Shown: positions 22,141 to 33,856 of the stretch, in pieces
How the letters are laid out: every line of letters starts with the position of its first letter
How positions within the stretch are numbered: the stretch's first letter is position 1
Source: Clarkia xantiana subsp. parviflora
Lineage: Eukaryota; Streptophyta; Magnoliopsida; Myrtales; Onagraceae
Direction of reading: 5' to 3'
Assembly: GCA_036873135.1 (NCBI GenBank)
Contig: JAPTYO010000001.1
Span: 42,742,774-42,806,773, forward strand
Length of the DNA: 64,000 nucleotides
Position numbers and translations under genes: made by a program
Notes under the pieces: generated by a model
Database searches by the model: none
What the model was told of the DNA's origin: nothing
What the model saw: the letters and a program-made list of their open reading frames with translations, nothing else

Positions 22141-22620
22141 TCTCAAATCACAACTTAGGAGGAGTTGTGATCAAGGTGTGTTTTGAGAGTGACCCCAAGA
22201 CCTGGGAGGAGGAGAAAATCCTCCTCCCTACTATTAGGGTTTCCGCAGAACTATGATGTGGGTGGGAGGCCCAATTTTGGGCCTCTCATGTCACATAGGA
22301 ATTGGGTCTGGCCCAATTAGCTCTAATGTGACATTTACCTAATTATCTTAGGTAACCACATATATTAACGGGCTACCAATTACGGCGCCACGTCACCATA
22401 TGCTAACAGCTCCCACTCGCCGGAATGGGAGGGTGCCTGTTAATGTATTGTCATCCAATATTATCAACTTTTCAGTCTCCAGTTATTGTCTCCGTCTCCG
22501 AATAGTTCATACGAGGTTTGCCGTGCGACCGGCGGATACGACGGGCATCGTGCTACTCATCTGTTAGGAGTGCTGTAGCGCCCGCAGAACGTTGATTCCC
22601 TTTCGTAATAAAAAATAAAA

Positions 22621-23147
22621 GGGTTAATAGGTCTTTTGGTCCATGATGTTTGACAACTTTTGGGTTTTGGTCAATGATGTTTTTTTTACCTAGTTTTGGT
22701 ACCATATGTTTGCAGATTTTTTCTAGTTTTGGTCTAACCGTTACATTCCGTCCATTTTTTGACATGTTCAAGTCACGTGATCCACTCTAAACTTTAAATT
22801 TAGTCCCTCTAATACTTTCTTAACCTTTTTTTTTTGTTCAATTTAGTCCGGAAGTTTCAAAATTGACCATAATTGGAAATTAGGTCCAATTGAATTTTTG
22901 AAACTTCGGGACTAAATTGAGCCAAAAAAAAGGTTAGAAAAGTATTAGATGGACTAAATTGAACAAAATTGAAAGTTTAGGGTGAATCACGTGACTTGTA
23001 CATGTCAAAAAATGGACGAAATGTAACGGTTAGACCAAAACTAGAAAAAATCTGCAAACATATGGTACCAAAACTAGGTAAAAAAAAACATCATTGACCA
23101 AAACCCAAAAGTTGTCAAACATCATGGACCAAAAGACCTATTAACCC
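22621..23147. mobile_element. MULE-type fold-back MITE, copy 2
   Basis: It starts GGGTTAATAGGTCTTTTGG, ends with the inverse, and is flanked by a perfect 9-bp duplication AAAATAAAA (22612-22620, 23148-23156). Long inverted repeats cover most of its 527 bp; the inner part differs from copy 1. The 9-bp duplication supports Mutator-type mobilisation. It lies in the presumed copia 3' LTR. Confidence 0.85.
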
Positions 23148-24070
23148 AAAATAAAATATGTACCGCACTATATCCTTGGTCAACTGATGATTCTCCAATT
23201 GCCCAGTTTTCCACATAGGAATACTTCTCCAGGGCATCCGTACAAGTGTTCACAACCTTCAACTAATATCCGGTTGGTGGCCACTTAGTGAACACAAGAG
23301 TTGGTGAATTATAGATGAACATGACCATCCCCATCGCTTATACCCTTGGTCTAACTCAACCAGTTTCCAAAGACGTGGTCACTTGGCCGTTTTCTTTGGC
23401 TCTACGCTCGTACGCCGGGAAGCGAACATTGACCTAGACTTTAGGTATAAATTTTGAGTCCGAGAGGATACTTTGAGTGCCTCTTCATAAGAAACCTGGG
23501 ATCAATCACACGCTCAAGGTGAAGAAGTATGCGCCCTTTGAATCACAAGGATTCTAGCTAGCACAACCGAGCATGACCCCGTGGTCGAACATGGCATGCG
23601 TAGTATGAAGCACGAGTCGATAGAACACATGGACAAGCCAGGGGTGGGATATGTCAATCATGTTATCGCAGAGTCTTTTATCTGGCCCTAAATGTGATTT
23701 TAATGATGGACAGAGTCCAACACGACGATTTACAAACGAAGATTAAGTCATGCTTTAAGCTTGACCAAGTTATCGTTTTGTTTAACAAAGTTTATCCCCA
23801 TGGTTCTTAGCCAATCTTGCTGTGGTAGAGGTCCCCCTCTCCTACAAGATGACCGTGCTTGTGTGACGAGGCAAGGCAAGGTTCACATCCGACATAATTT
23901 TGGTGGAAGAGTTTTACTTCTTCCTACGACTTAGTTTATAGACCGAAAAATCCGATGTTATTTATCATTATGACGTCGATAGATCATATACTCAATTTGA
24001 AATTCTTTTATTCAATCTAATTATTATTTAAAATGTCAAGATGTCATCACTCATACAAGCCACTTATTAA

Positions 24071-25182
24071 GCCCTACGTAACCCAAGCAGTTTTACGTGC
24101 TTTTCGAAAATTTCTCTATGTAATGGCTTAGTTAATGGGTCTGCGACCATATTCTCTGTGGACAAGTGTTCTAAAGCGATTATATTGTCTTCCACAACTG
24201 ATTTGACATAATTGTATTTCACATCAATTTGGTTGGTCCTACTATGGTACTTTGGATTTTAACTGCTGCAATGGCCGCCTGACTGTCGGAGTATACCTTC
24301 ACATGTTTGCTCTTCTTGTCAGTGCCAATTAATGCAGTAAGAAGCCTTTCAGCCAGACTGCTTCTTGTGCGTTTTTAGAAAGGGCAACGAATTCTGATTC
24401 CATAGTGGAAAGAAAGACTCAAGATTGCCTCTTGCTTACCCATGATATGGCAGCATTAGCAAGGAGGAAAACTCCCCCTGTAGTGGACTTACGATCGTCC
24501 GGATCGCAACCATGGTCGGCGTCACTATAACCAGTCAATTCGATTTGTCTGCCCTTATAGCACAGAACATAGTCGGCAGTACCTTTCAGATATCTTATAA
24601 TTCGTTTTACGGCCTTTAAACGTTGATAGACAGGATCTGATTGGAATCTTGCTACTAGGCCCATAGCGTAACAGATGTCCGGCCAAGTACATAGCATGGC
24701 GTACATTAGACTTCCTACCATGCTTAGATACTCTGTACTCTTCATCTGTTCACGCTCCTGCTGGTTTTTCAGGGCCATCACGCTTCGACAGCGCGCACCC
24801 GAACATAACCGGCGTATCCACGGGTTTGGCATCGAGCATTCTGAATCTTTTCAACAGTTTGTTGATATATGATTCTTGAGATAGATACAATCTCCGGGCG
24901 GCACGATCTCGGGCAATTTTAATGCCTAAGATGTACGTGGCCTCTCCCATGTTTTTCATCTCAAATGCTGATGCTAACCAGGACTTTGATTCGTTCATGA
25001 AACTCACATTGTTTGCAGCAATGAGTATGTCATCCACGTATAAGGTTATGATGACATACTTAGACCTGGAGGTCTTGGTGTAAACGCAGGGATCCTCGTG
25101 AAAGTTCACAAGTCCGTTTCCGACGATTTCCTCGTGGAATCTGCGATACCATTGCCGAGACGATTGTTTAAGACCGTAATTT
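24071..25182 (-). pseudogene. copia RT (C-terminal half) and RNase H
   Basis: Reading leftward from 25182, the frame begins at YGLKQSSRQWYRRFHEE and includes the catalytic YVDDILIAA, then the RT thumb (SYINKLLKRFRM). After a frame break near 24800 it gives GSLMYAMLCTWPDICYAMG, YSDADHGCDPDDRKSTTGG and SWVSKRQS. Past a further break it gives MESEFVALSKNAQEAVWL, and ends with ENMVADPLTKPLHREIFEK. These are the Ty1/copia RT and RNase H motifs in order. Several frameshifts and stops make it a pseudogene, and its N-terminal half lies 4.1 kb away beyond the CACTA insertion. Confidence 0.9.
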
Positions 25183-26621
25183 CACTACAAGAAATTCTTC
25201 AATTTGTGAGGGTCGGTTTTTTGAGGGATTTTCAAAAATCCCTAAAAAAAATCATCTTGTGAGGGATTTTGTGAGAGACATGCTTCTAGCAAATAGACCC
25301 GCCAGAAAAAATGCTGTTTTATACGAAAATCCCTTGAAAACTTTTGTGAGGGATTTCAGTTAAAAAATCCGTATCAAACATTCTAAAAATCAAATCCCTC
25401 AAAAAATATTTAGGGAATTTTTTAGAGTTTTCAGTAATAAATTACAAAGGGATTTTCTAAGGATCCATTTTTCAGAGATTTTTTAGAGAATTGTAAGTGT
25501 TTGATTTTATGAACTTACTGAGGGTTTTTTTAGGAACTATATTCTTAGGAATTTATGAGGGATTTTGTGAGGGATTAGTAAAATATATATTAATATAATA
25601 CTATATATATATATAATTAATTAATATTAATAATACAAATACAAATATATAATACAAAATTATGATATCATATAAAACTTCAAAGATTACATAATTAAGT
25701 GTAGTATCATATTAAATAACACATTTGTCCATTAACTACAAAATTAAGTTAAAACAAATAACAAAAAGAAAATCTACAATTCAAAGTTGCTCAAAATTAC
25801 ACCATTTAAGTCCATGCTCAAAATGATACCACCATGAGCTCTGCTAGCAATAGCGTTTATTCCCTAGTGGCGGTAGAGCGGCTGGGCGCGGTGATGCCCT
25901 GATTAATAGCTACTCCATGCTGTCAATGTATTAGCAAAACTTTTAGTCAAATCATTTCACACCTCACCTACACATTTTATTCCAGATTGACTGAGATCAA
26001 TGTAACAGATTCTACTTCTGCTATGTTACTCAATATAAAAACAACACTTTAAGGTTGGCATGGACGGGACTGTCCAACTCATTATGTACACAACGGCCAA
26101 CTATATATAAATAGCACACTGATAGGGTTTACGGGAAAATTGACATGGATGGGACTATCCTTATAACTAAAAACAACTCTAAATTTTCCTAAATTACATA
26201 TGGATTTCAAGGATGTGACTACTAACTATGACACTTCATGAGGTACCAATCACCCAGATTAGTGTGTTTCACTAAAGAATCATTAGTTGCTTGCTGAACT
26301 TGGTTTTCCAATAATGAGTTTAGAAACTGCAGAAATAAAAAGGAATCGTTTAACCTTTTTCAGCAATGAGACTGGATTGTCTGCTTTGCTCAGTTTTCCC
26401 TTTCTTCTGTCTCAGTTTTAAGTTCATCTAGTTATTCTTGACCTGAAATAGAAGTTAAAACCACCAAAATGTATCATCTATAACATGAGAATTAAGAAGA
26501 TAAAAATGGTGGATAAAATAATTACTTTCACCTTAAAAGGCAACAAGAATATAAAATGAATCAGGTCAAGAGAACCCACACTTCACAATAGTTTCCACTG
26601 CAGAACAAAACTTTCTTGCAC

Positions 26622-27647
26622 CTGCTCAAGAGAAGCTCGTTCTAAGCGCATAGACATGCCAAAGGCTCTTTGATCTGGAGGCAAGAAAGGATAAAATTAG
26701 TGTAAAAATAGAGATTTAACAACTTGATCATATGAAGTCTCATTCAAGAAATGCAAACGAAGTAGTTTGCTGAGTCTTTTACCACACACTCACAGACTTT
26801 GCAGAAGAATCTAGCCTACAAAAAAGTATAATCAGTTTACAAAAATTGATGGCTTTCTGAGATTCTGATTGAGGATTTTATTCAGTTATGATTGTCAATT
26901 TCACAAATTGTTTGATTCTTACTGCATTTTTGCTGTCAAATACCGTATCAGAGCTCAGATGAACAGTTGGATAACCATTTATAGAACTTAACGTACTTGT
27001 AAAAATGCAAAAGTACGAGAAGTGGAAAAATTATTACTAAGAGAAGACAGAAAGTACCTGTTGGCTTAAAGGTGCAATTGTAGTAACAACCTGCAAATTA
27101 ATCAAACCCAGAAAGGGAACTCAGTATTTGCAATGAGTGAAATTTCCGGACGATATAGAAACTTAACATAGCTCCTAAACAGCATATATCAGCACTCAAA
27201 TGGAAACTAAAAGCTAATTCAAAATTGAAGCGCTATCGGTTATTTAAGCATATAGTAAAATTCAATAAGACTACTCAGACTCACATGAGTCTTCCCTAGG
27301 CGTGACTCGAGATCTACTTCATAATCTCGATGCTTTAAGGGCTGTCTCTGTACTGGGGGAGCTTTTCCTGCACAAAGTTCATGCCTTCATGTCAAAGCTT
27401 CAAATTCAAAAGCATTTAAACAACTAAACTATAAAAATAGGCTTGCATCAAATTAGCAGAGCAATATAGCTGAAAATCCTCCATGGAAAACTAAACTTTG
27501 AACAACACGGCACACGAACACTTTAATTATGCGCAACTAATCCTTATATATGGTGATGCTCGTGTCCAATGAAGAGCATCTACAGTTAATTTCTCGATGA
27601 ATTAACCGTATCAAGCAAAGCTCACCTTTCTTATGCCGTTTTGATTC
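26622..27647 (-). pseudogene. captured SNU23/ZMAT2-like splicing-factor exons
   Basis: Small exons with GT-AG borders read on the minus strand: 27626-27647 (ESKRHKK), 27285-27367 (KAPPVQRQPLKHRDYEVDLE, ending RLGKTH), 27058-27090 (VVTTIAPLSQQ), about 26759-26815 (RFFCKVCECVVKDSANY) and 26622-26674 (QRAFGMSMRLERASLEQ). This order matches the plant homologue of SNU23/ZMAT2, a U1-type zinc-finger protein of the U4/U6.U5 tri-snRNP. The segment holding the zinc-finger histidines is missing between the fourth and fifth exons, and the start and C-terminus are absent or decayed. Introns were retained, so the capture was at DNA level. A possible last exon near 26390-26445 is uncertain. Confidence 0.75.
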
Positions 27648-27944
27648 CTGAAACAAATCAATATCAAGAACAAACTCAAATTCTACACAACTGAACTGAA
27701 CTTGTTCTAATATATCTTAACAGCATCAATTCTTCATCAATTCGACCAAGTCACTTAATTGTTAATTCAGCTCTAATGAACAGATTCTAGAACAATAATT
27801 TCCAGCTTAGGGTTAATCAATTTAAGGATCAAACTGATTGATTTGATGTAAATACCTGCTTATGCGACCTCTGAAGAGTGGAATCGGATCTGGAGATGCG
27901 ACCTTTTGCATAGTGGAATTAATTCCTCCTTAGGGGGCCATGAA

Positions 27945-28367
27945 TCAATGCTTGCGGTCCGAAATATGGAAGCAGACACAGAGGATGACGCGGCCGAGAT
28001 GGTGGAGGGGGAAGTAGCAGAAGAGATCCTACAGGTGTTGAGTAGTGAGGCGGTCATGTGACCACACGCCGACGGCTGACAATAGATCATCATTGGAGCT
28101 TCTGGAGAGATTGTAGCTTTGGTTGATTTGCTACAGACAGGAAGCACGAGGGGGAAGAAAGATGCGGCGACTGCTCTATACAACCTGTGCATTTATCAGG
28201 GAAACAAGGGGAGGGCGGTTAGGGCTGGGATCATAAGTGCCTTACTGAAGATTCTGACAGATTCGAGCCACTGCATGGTAGATGAAGCTCTGACGATTCT
28301 GTCAATGCTAGGGAGCTGCCATGAAGCAAAGACGGCTATGGTGAAGGGAAGAACCATTCCAGTATAA
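27945..28367 (+). pseudogene. captured ARM-repeat U-box E3 ligase fragment
   Basis: The open frame from 28119 reads VDLLQTGSTRGKKDAATALY, NLCIYQGNKGRAVRAG, and VDEALTILSMLGSCHEAKTA. These are typical of the ARM repeats of plant PUB12/13/14-class U-box E3 ubiquitin ligases. IIIGASGEIVAL immediately upstream and a decayed repeat from about 27945 (NMEA...EDDAAEMV) extend the match, with a frameshift at about 28095. The U-box itself is absent, and the frame stops at 28367, short of the final ARM repeats. It lies on the opposite strand from the SNU23-like exons within the same CACTA element, so the two were captured independently or rearranged. Confidence 0.8.
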
Positions 28368-28619
28368 ATCGATCTAGTGAGTCGGTCGATGCTTAAGCGA
28401 TTCTGAGCGCGATCCCGATGTTAAACACCATCTGGATATGGCGGCACCAGATCGATTCAGTATTCTCTCTCTGGTTTGCTGTTGCTTCCCAAGATTCAAG
28501 GTTTGTGGGGAAGGAATGGAAAAATCGAAGAGAGAGAGAGAGGTACATATGGAAGGTGTGTGGGTGAAGGAAAGGAATTGCTTGCCTACTTACGTTTTAA
28601 ATGAATTTGATGCACTTTA

Positions 28620-28735
28620 TAGCCAGTCAGGTTCGAATCGGCTCGAATCGGGTCTGGCCGAACGAATCGGGAATCGGAGTCATGACCGGTTCGAAGTCTG
28701 GTCCGGTTCTAATAACACTGGTCATGAGTGTTGTA
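28620..28735. repeat. hAT-type MITE fragment inside the CACTA element
   Basis: Sequence rich in CCGGTTCG ends GGTCCGGTTCTAATAACACTG, matching the terminus of the MITE at 37835-38148. The left terminus is degraded. A second partial end lies at about 28848-28865. Confidence 0.5.
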
Positions 28736-29281
28736 AGTTGTAACTAGGCTATGGCCAAAAAGTGGGTTTATCACAAATAATAGGGAGTTGGGCTTTATGG
28801 AACCGTCTGAATCGGAAACTAGATATCTGATCGGTGTTCGATCTGATTCTAATAACATTGGTTCGAAATCAGTGTTAGATTAGCTTCAGAAGCTGTGAAT
28901 CATATTATCTTTTATTCCCTCCATATTTACTCTTTTATTTTATTTTTTATTATTCAATATTGTTTTTTAGGGAAAATCCCTCACAAATGAAATAACTTTT
29001 GTGAGGAATTTAAATCTCTCACAAAACTTCATGTTAGCTAGGGTTATTATTAACAGATATATTTAGGGAAAATATAGTAAAAACCCTTAAAAAAACCCTT
29101 TGAAATTTTTCCTCAGAAATCCCTTAGTATTTTATTTAGGAAAATTAAAATTGTGAGGGAATTTCTCTTACAACATGTTTCCTAACTTAACCCTAATAAA
29201 TCCCTTACAAAAAGCACTAAATTTTGAGGGATCAAATCCCTCACAAAAGATCCGTCACAAAATGCCGATTTTCTTGTAGTA

Positions 29282-29830
29282 TAAATAGATATTTGGAGTT
29301 TGCAAAATTTACGTTCTTTTCCAGGAGTAATAAAACCCTCTGGATGCTCCATATAGATCTCTTCCTCCAGGTTTCCATGGAGAAATGCGGTCTTTAACAT
29401 CCATTTGATGCAGGCTCGTGATCGAGGCTTGCAATAAGGGCAAGGATGGCCCTAACTGTGGTGTAACGCACCGTTGGTGAGTATGTTTCCTCAAAGTCCT
29501 CTCCGTGAATTTGGGTATATCCTTTCGCAATCGTTCGAGTTTTGCACCACTCAAATTTTCCATCAGTAGTGAATTATAAAATTTCACTTTCTGGCTCTGT
29601 GGTTAGCAGGTTAATCAACTGAATACCAAAACCGAATACGTTCTAATTTAGGTATTTTTCATCCTCCATTGTTGTCCTCCATTCCGACATTTGAGGTTCT
29701 TCCAATACTTGCTGAACCGTCGCTGGTTCGTGAACGAATGTCTCACTTGATGGGATACTTCTTAAAAGAAGTTCGTTGACTTAGACTAAGTCTAGGCTCG
29801 ATAATCTCATCTTAAGTCTGATCGTTACTC
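29282..29830 (-). pseudogene. copia RT (N-terminal half)
   Basis: From right to left the minus strand encodes ETFVHEPATVQQVLEEPQ, a decayed middle, GYTQIHGEDFEETYSPTVRY, and KTAFLHGNLEEEIYMEHPEG. It stops at CKLQISIY where the CACTA element begins. The next residues of the motif (YGLKQ) resume at 25182, proving that the two pieces were one gene. Frameshifts near 29400 and 29590 and a stop near 29640 show it was already decayed or decayed afterwards. Confidence 0.88.
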
Positions 29831-30411
29831 CCACTCGGAATAATGCTTCTTCTCAGAGCATTACTCCCACTGGGAACAATGGCGGTACTTGAACTTTGGT
29901 CTACAACTTTCTTAGAATGACCTCTTGGTCTCAGGATCTTACCTCTGAGATTTATTCCTTGATCACTAGGATCTGGAATCAAGTTAGTCGTTTCCTCCCA
30001 CTAGGAATATTGGGTAGTTGCGATGACTATTGGATTTTCATCAAATGGTTCAGCATTATGATTATCAGGTCCGACTTGATTCGCATTAACATTTAGTGAT
30101 GATTATGTGAGGGGGAGTGAGCCCTCCCACTAGATTTATTATGAGGATGTTTCCATCATCATTTACCATGTCATTCACTAATGCTATATCATTCTCCCAC
30201 TCGAAGTAAATGAGACATGAGAATCTCCGTTATCCATTTTAATCCGATCAGTACTTTAGTTCGTTTCGTTCCGCAAAGTATTGGAAGTCCATCCTCAAAT
30301 TTCTATAATGTGTTATGTTCGACCACGTTACCATTAATCCAAGCTAATCTTAAACTTGTATTCTTTAAGAGTAGACCGTACTCTTGATAAATACATGTTT
30401 AATGCGCCAAA

Positions 30412-31020
30412 TGTTTCGTCCGAACCCGCTTGACGTAACGGACTCGACGAATCTTCAACTTGATCGATGTGTTAGGTCCTTCAACTTGCACTCCTGACTC
30501 CACGCTTGTCGTCCAAACCTGCACACAGGGGCAGTAACCAGCACGGAGGGGGCGTGGCGCCGGTTGAGCCCTCTCCGATGCTTAAATGAGAATTCTAGAG
30601 AGAGAAAGCTAGAGAGAAGTCAGAGCTCCTAACCCAATCTCCCGTGAATGTAAAGTCTCAAATGGGTATCCTAGGTCCCTATTTATAGGCAACCTTAGAA
30701 CTGATCCCGGTTTTAGTGCGGTTCGACGCCGATTTAAAGGAAAGTGTGAATCGTCGTCCGGTTTGGTCAAGAACACAAATGGTGTGAGAACACAAATGGA
30801 ACACGCGCGCTGCAGAAGACCACTCGGATCACGCCGGGTTCGGACGATCTGACGCGATCTGGGTTGTCTAGGGCAATCTGGAGGTCCGGTCCGGACACGT
30901 GTGTTGCGCGTCCGGGCCGTTTTGATCCTCGGAAACGTGTTTTTGTCTATTTATGTAATTTTGATGTGTTTACGAAGTCCGGAATGTAAATACGAACCCG
31001 AATTGGGCATATATCCATCA
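30412..31020 (-). repeat. isolated LTR of a Tat-related family
   Basis: On the minus strand it runs from TGATGGATATATGCCC at 31020 to GGACGAAACA at 30412. It shares the same ends, a TATTTATA site (30680-30687) and the CCGGTCCGGACACG-type motif with the LTR at 9680-10482, but is shorter and clearly diverged. The flanks (CCAAA, TTCGG) show no duplication. TTTGGCGCATT on the minus strand beside the 3' side resembles a short primer binding site remnant, so this may be a 5' LTR whose interior was deleted. Confidence 0.75.
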
Positions 31021-31260
31021 TTCGGGTCTTTTTTCAATTTGTCGGTTTTATTTGGACATTTTTGTTATTTTCAGATTTATCTATGGTTAGGGTTTCCTTT
31101 CCGTATTTAAGCTATATTTAGCCGTCGTTAACATTCAATTATTGATTAATTTAAAAAAAAAAAAAAAAACATCAATATCGCGTCGAATTCTCAGTATTCT
31201 GCGGAATCAACGAGTTTTGTATACTCTATTCCCCATCACGCTGCATCATAGTGGTATCAA
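31021..31260 (+). repeat. LTR-like repeat, copy a, with primer-binding-like site
   Basis: This stretch is homologous to about 32510-32785; both contain TATCGCGTC and CAGTATTCTG and end in CACGCTGCATCA. Here the end is followed by TAG and TGGTATCAAAG, close to the initiator-tRNA-Met primer binding site. It looks like the 3' part of a plus-strand LTR. Confidence 0.55.
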
Positions 31261-31809
31261 AGTTGCATCAGTTGAACACCCAATTTAAGGCTCCAAACTC
31301 CTTAAAAGTTTGTTAAATATGTTTTTATATAATTTTATTAGTGCAAAATTGTTGTGTTATAATAATATAATTCATATATATATATGGAATTAATGTGTAT
31401 AGTTAGGGTTTCTGCGTCAATCAGATTGAAGATGCTAAGAATCTGAGTCTTGAGTTGCCGAAACTCTCGAATATCAAGTTATAGACTTGAACTAATACAG
31501 ATTTTGGTTGGTATTGGACGAAGTACTATTCTAGGTTCATACATGTTGGGCTTCTTCAATGAGTGTTTGGGCCTATTCGCTTGTAAATTTTAATCAGCTA
31601 AAAAGTAATCCACGAATATGTTTGAAAATGAATTTCTACTTACGTTAAAATGTTGACAAATCAACTAATTTTGTTTAATCTTAAGTCCAACAGTCCAACT
31701 AACTCGTCAGAATGTAGACATTTTAAACTTTTTCTAAAACTTTTGTCGGGCTTTGCTGACTTCGGGCCTGGACTCATGCGACCTGTCGGCCTTTAATAAT
31801 AATAATATT

Positions 31810-32070
31810 GTAATTTGTGACTACATTTTTTTTCAAGAAAACCAATTCCAACACAAATTATAAAAATATTTTAGGAATTTATTATGTTTTGATAGACTTT
31901 TAAAGAAGTTTTTAATGAATTTTCTAATTAAGCTTTTTGTTAGGAGTCATTCTTTAAAAAAAAAAAAATTAATGTTGTATTTGTTAGGGATTTTCACAAA
32001 TCCCTTACAAATAATGTTATATGTCACTCACAAATAAATCTCTCACAAACGACTAGAATTTCTTGTAGTG
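31810..32070. repeat. CACTA element right-end fragment
   Basis: It ends GAATTTCTTGTAGTG at 32070, preceded by AGGGATTT and AATCCCTTACAA subterminal motifs. It resembles the right arm at 44940-45190. No left terminus was found. Confidence 0.65.
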
Positions 32071-32509
32071 AGAATATATATACTTAAGGGCATTTAGATT
32101 TTTTAGTAACTTAATAAATATATTTTAATACATATTTTATCCGAACATTGTATTACAAAATCATAATACAAGTTTCATCCAAGCATTTTATTAATTAATA
32201 TATTAAATCAGTGGCGGAGCCATCCATGAGAATGAGACACCGATAATGTATCTGGTCTCAAGTGATTCATCGAAGCAACAAGACATTGAAAGTTTTTTAA
32301 GTGTCGGTAGCAGGACTTTCTGCCAATCGAGAAATGTTTTTGGTGATAATACCTGAAGGTATATGACGTGAGAGATTTTGAAGTGTCGGATTTCGGCGTG
32401 CGAGTATACTTTTTTATTCAGAAACGGCGATCTAAGCAAGACCTATAATAAACTATGGGGTTTGACGGTTTCCATCCAAATTCCTTCATTTAGAGGGTTA
32501 AATTTGCGG

Positions 32510-32785
32510 TTTTATATTTATGTCGGTCTTTTTGTAATATTTCAGTTTTGTTTGGGACTTTGTTGTTAATTTCTGATTTTTTTTCCTAGGGTTAGGGTTT
32601 TAGATTTCTCTATTTAAACACTGTTAGTCGTCATTTACATTCAGTTGATAATTGATTAATGAAAAAAATCGAGGTTTTCCTTAATATCGCGTCAAATTTT
32701 CAGTATTCTGCAGAATCAACGAGTTTCCGTGCATTCTACACTTCATCTATCCCTATCACGCTGCATCAGTATCAAAAGTGAGAAT
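32510..32785 (+). repeat. LTR-like repeat, copy b
   Basis: A diverged direct repeat of 31021-31260, also ending CACGCTGCATCA, followed by GTATCAAAAG. No coding sequence lies between the two copies. Confidence 0.5.
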
Positions 32786-33176
32786 GCTTACATAAATAAC
32801 GAGAAATGCTTTGAATCTCAAGTCGAAAGGGAAACTACTCCTATATAATGCTATAATATATATAGTCGAACATGCAAGAGAACGATAAATTACTAATAAT
32901 AATGTGTATCATGAGTGTAACCGTTGCAACTTCTTTTAATAAAAACACAAGTATAGCTCACCACGCATACTGCATCCTTTATAAATTGTACATATATATT
33001 ATTGGAGATTTGTACTCTACTAAATCATTGTTTTAATTAGCTATCAACCTAGCTACTACATATCCCCTCTATTCGTTTGTTGGCTAAACTATTGAATAAG
33101 CCACGGTCTGACATCACATTTAACTACTAAGGACAACGAAAGATGTTGAAAATATTGGTGGTTTAATTTGAAGAGG

Positions 33177-33208
<32 letters not shown>

Positions 33209-33856
33209 TACCTGGTAAAATACCATATTTATCTCTTAATTATAATCTAGAGTAGCTACAGTTGTTGCTATGCAAAATCGCGGTGGCACGGAATTGCATA
33301 GTCTTTCTCATGTAGATCATCATATAATTACCTGCATTTTGAGATTATTACTTTTAATATACATATACTATCTACACTATATATGTTATATGTGTCTTTG
33401 TTATTAAAAATGATTTTGAAAGGAATATCTCAGAGCACCTACGTAAAATAAACACTGCACTTTCAACTAGTGTATATATATATACACACACATATATAAT
33501 CATACCAATTAGGGTTTTACATTAGCTAGCTCCTTTTCCACTTTCATGGGCAAAACGGTTGAGAAAAACTGAGCCCCTCTTGCATTTGTTAATGCATGGA
33601 GTGATAAAGAAGATTTCTTCTCTTTTGACATAGAAGTTTACTTGGTTCATGACTTCTACCCTCCCATTAACATATATATAATCTACTTATTATAAAATGA
33701 GAACAAAGTGTCCGAGTTTATTTTTAAAAAAGATGATTCAATTCATATGAACAATTGGAGAATTCAGGGAATTTATAAACCAAGATTTAACTCCCACAAT
33801 TTTTTTTATAGTCGGCATATTTATTTTTATCTTTTTAAGGTGAGAATGCTTAATTG
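32786..33856. other. AT-rich spacer, no gene recognised
   Basis: Only simple repeats (for example AAT near 33183-33208 and TA near 33472-33486). No domain on either strand. Confidence 0.6.

Larger units (their letters stand above)
25183..29281. mobile_element. non-autonomous CACTA transposon carrying host gene fragments
   Basis: The left end is CACTACAAGAAAT and the right end CTTGTAGTA (expected TAGTG). A 3-bp TAA duplication flanks it (25177-25179, with three T before the terminus, and 29282-29284). Both subterminal regions hold many GAGGGATTT repeats and complements, as usual for CACTA elements. Excising it restores the copia RT motif SIYGLKQ across the junction. No CACTA transposase was recognised. 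The interior carries intron-containing pieces of a SNU23/ZMAT2-like gene (minus) and an ARM-repeat U-box E3 ligase piece (plus), so it resembles a gene-capturing (Pack-type) CACTA element. Confidence 0.88.
22200..30411 (-). mobile_element. Ty1/copia retrotransposon remains, split by a CACTA element
   Basis: Minus-strand copia pol sequence lies on both sides of a CACTA transposon: RT N-terminal part at 29282-about 29830, and RT C-terminal part plus RNase H at 24071-25182. A polypurine tract (minus strand GTAGGAGAGGGGGACC, about 23836-23851) lies 3' of pol, so 22200-23835 is probably the 3' LTR, itself hit by a MITE at 22621-23147. The right side decays between 29830 and 30411. Gag and integrase were not recognised. 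Outer boundaries are approximate. Confidence 0.7.

Noticed and set aside
28438..28743. 101-codon ORF inside the CACTA element
   Set aside because: No family resemblance; its second half is translated MITE sequence.
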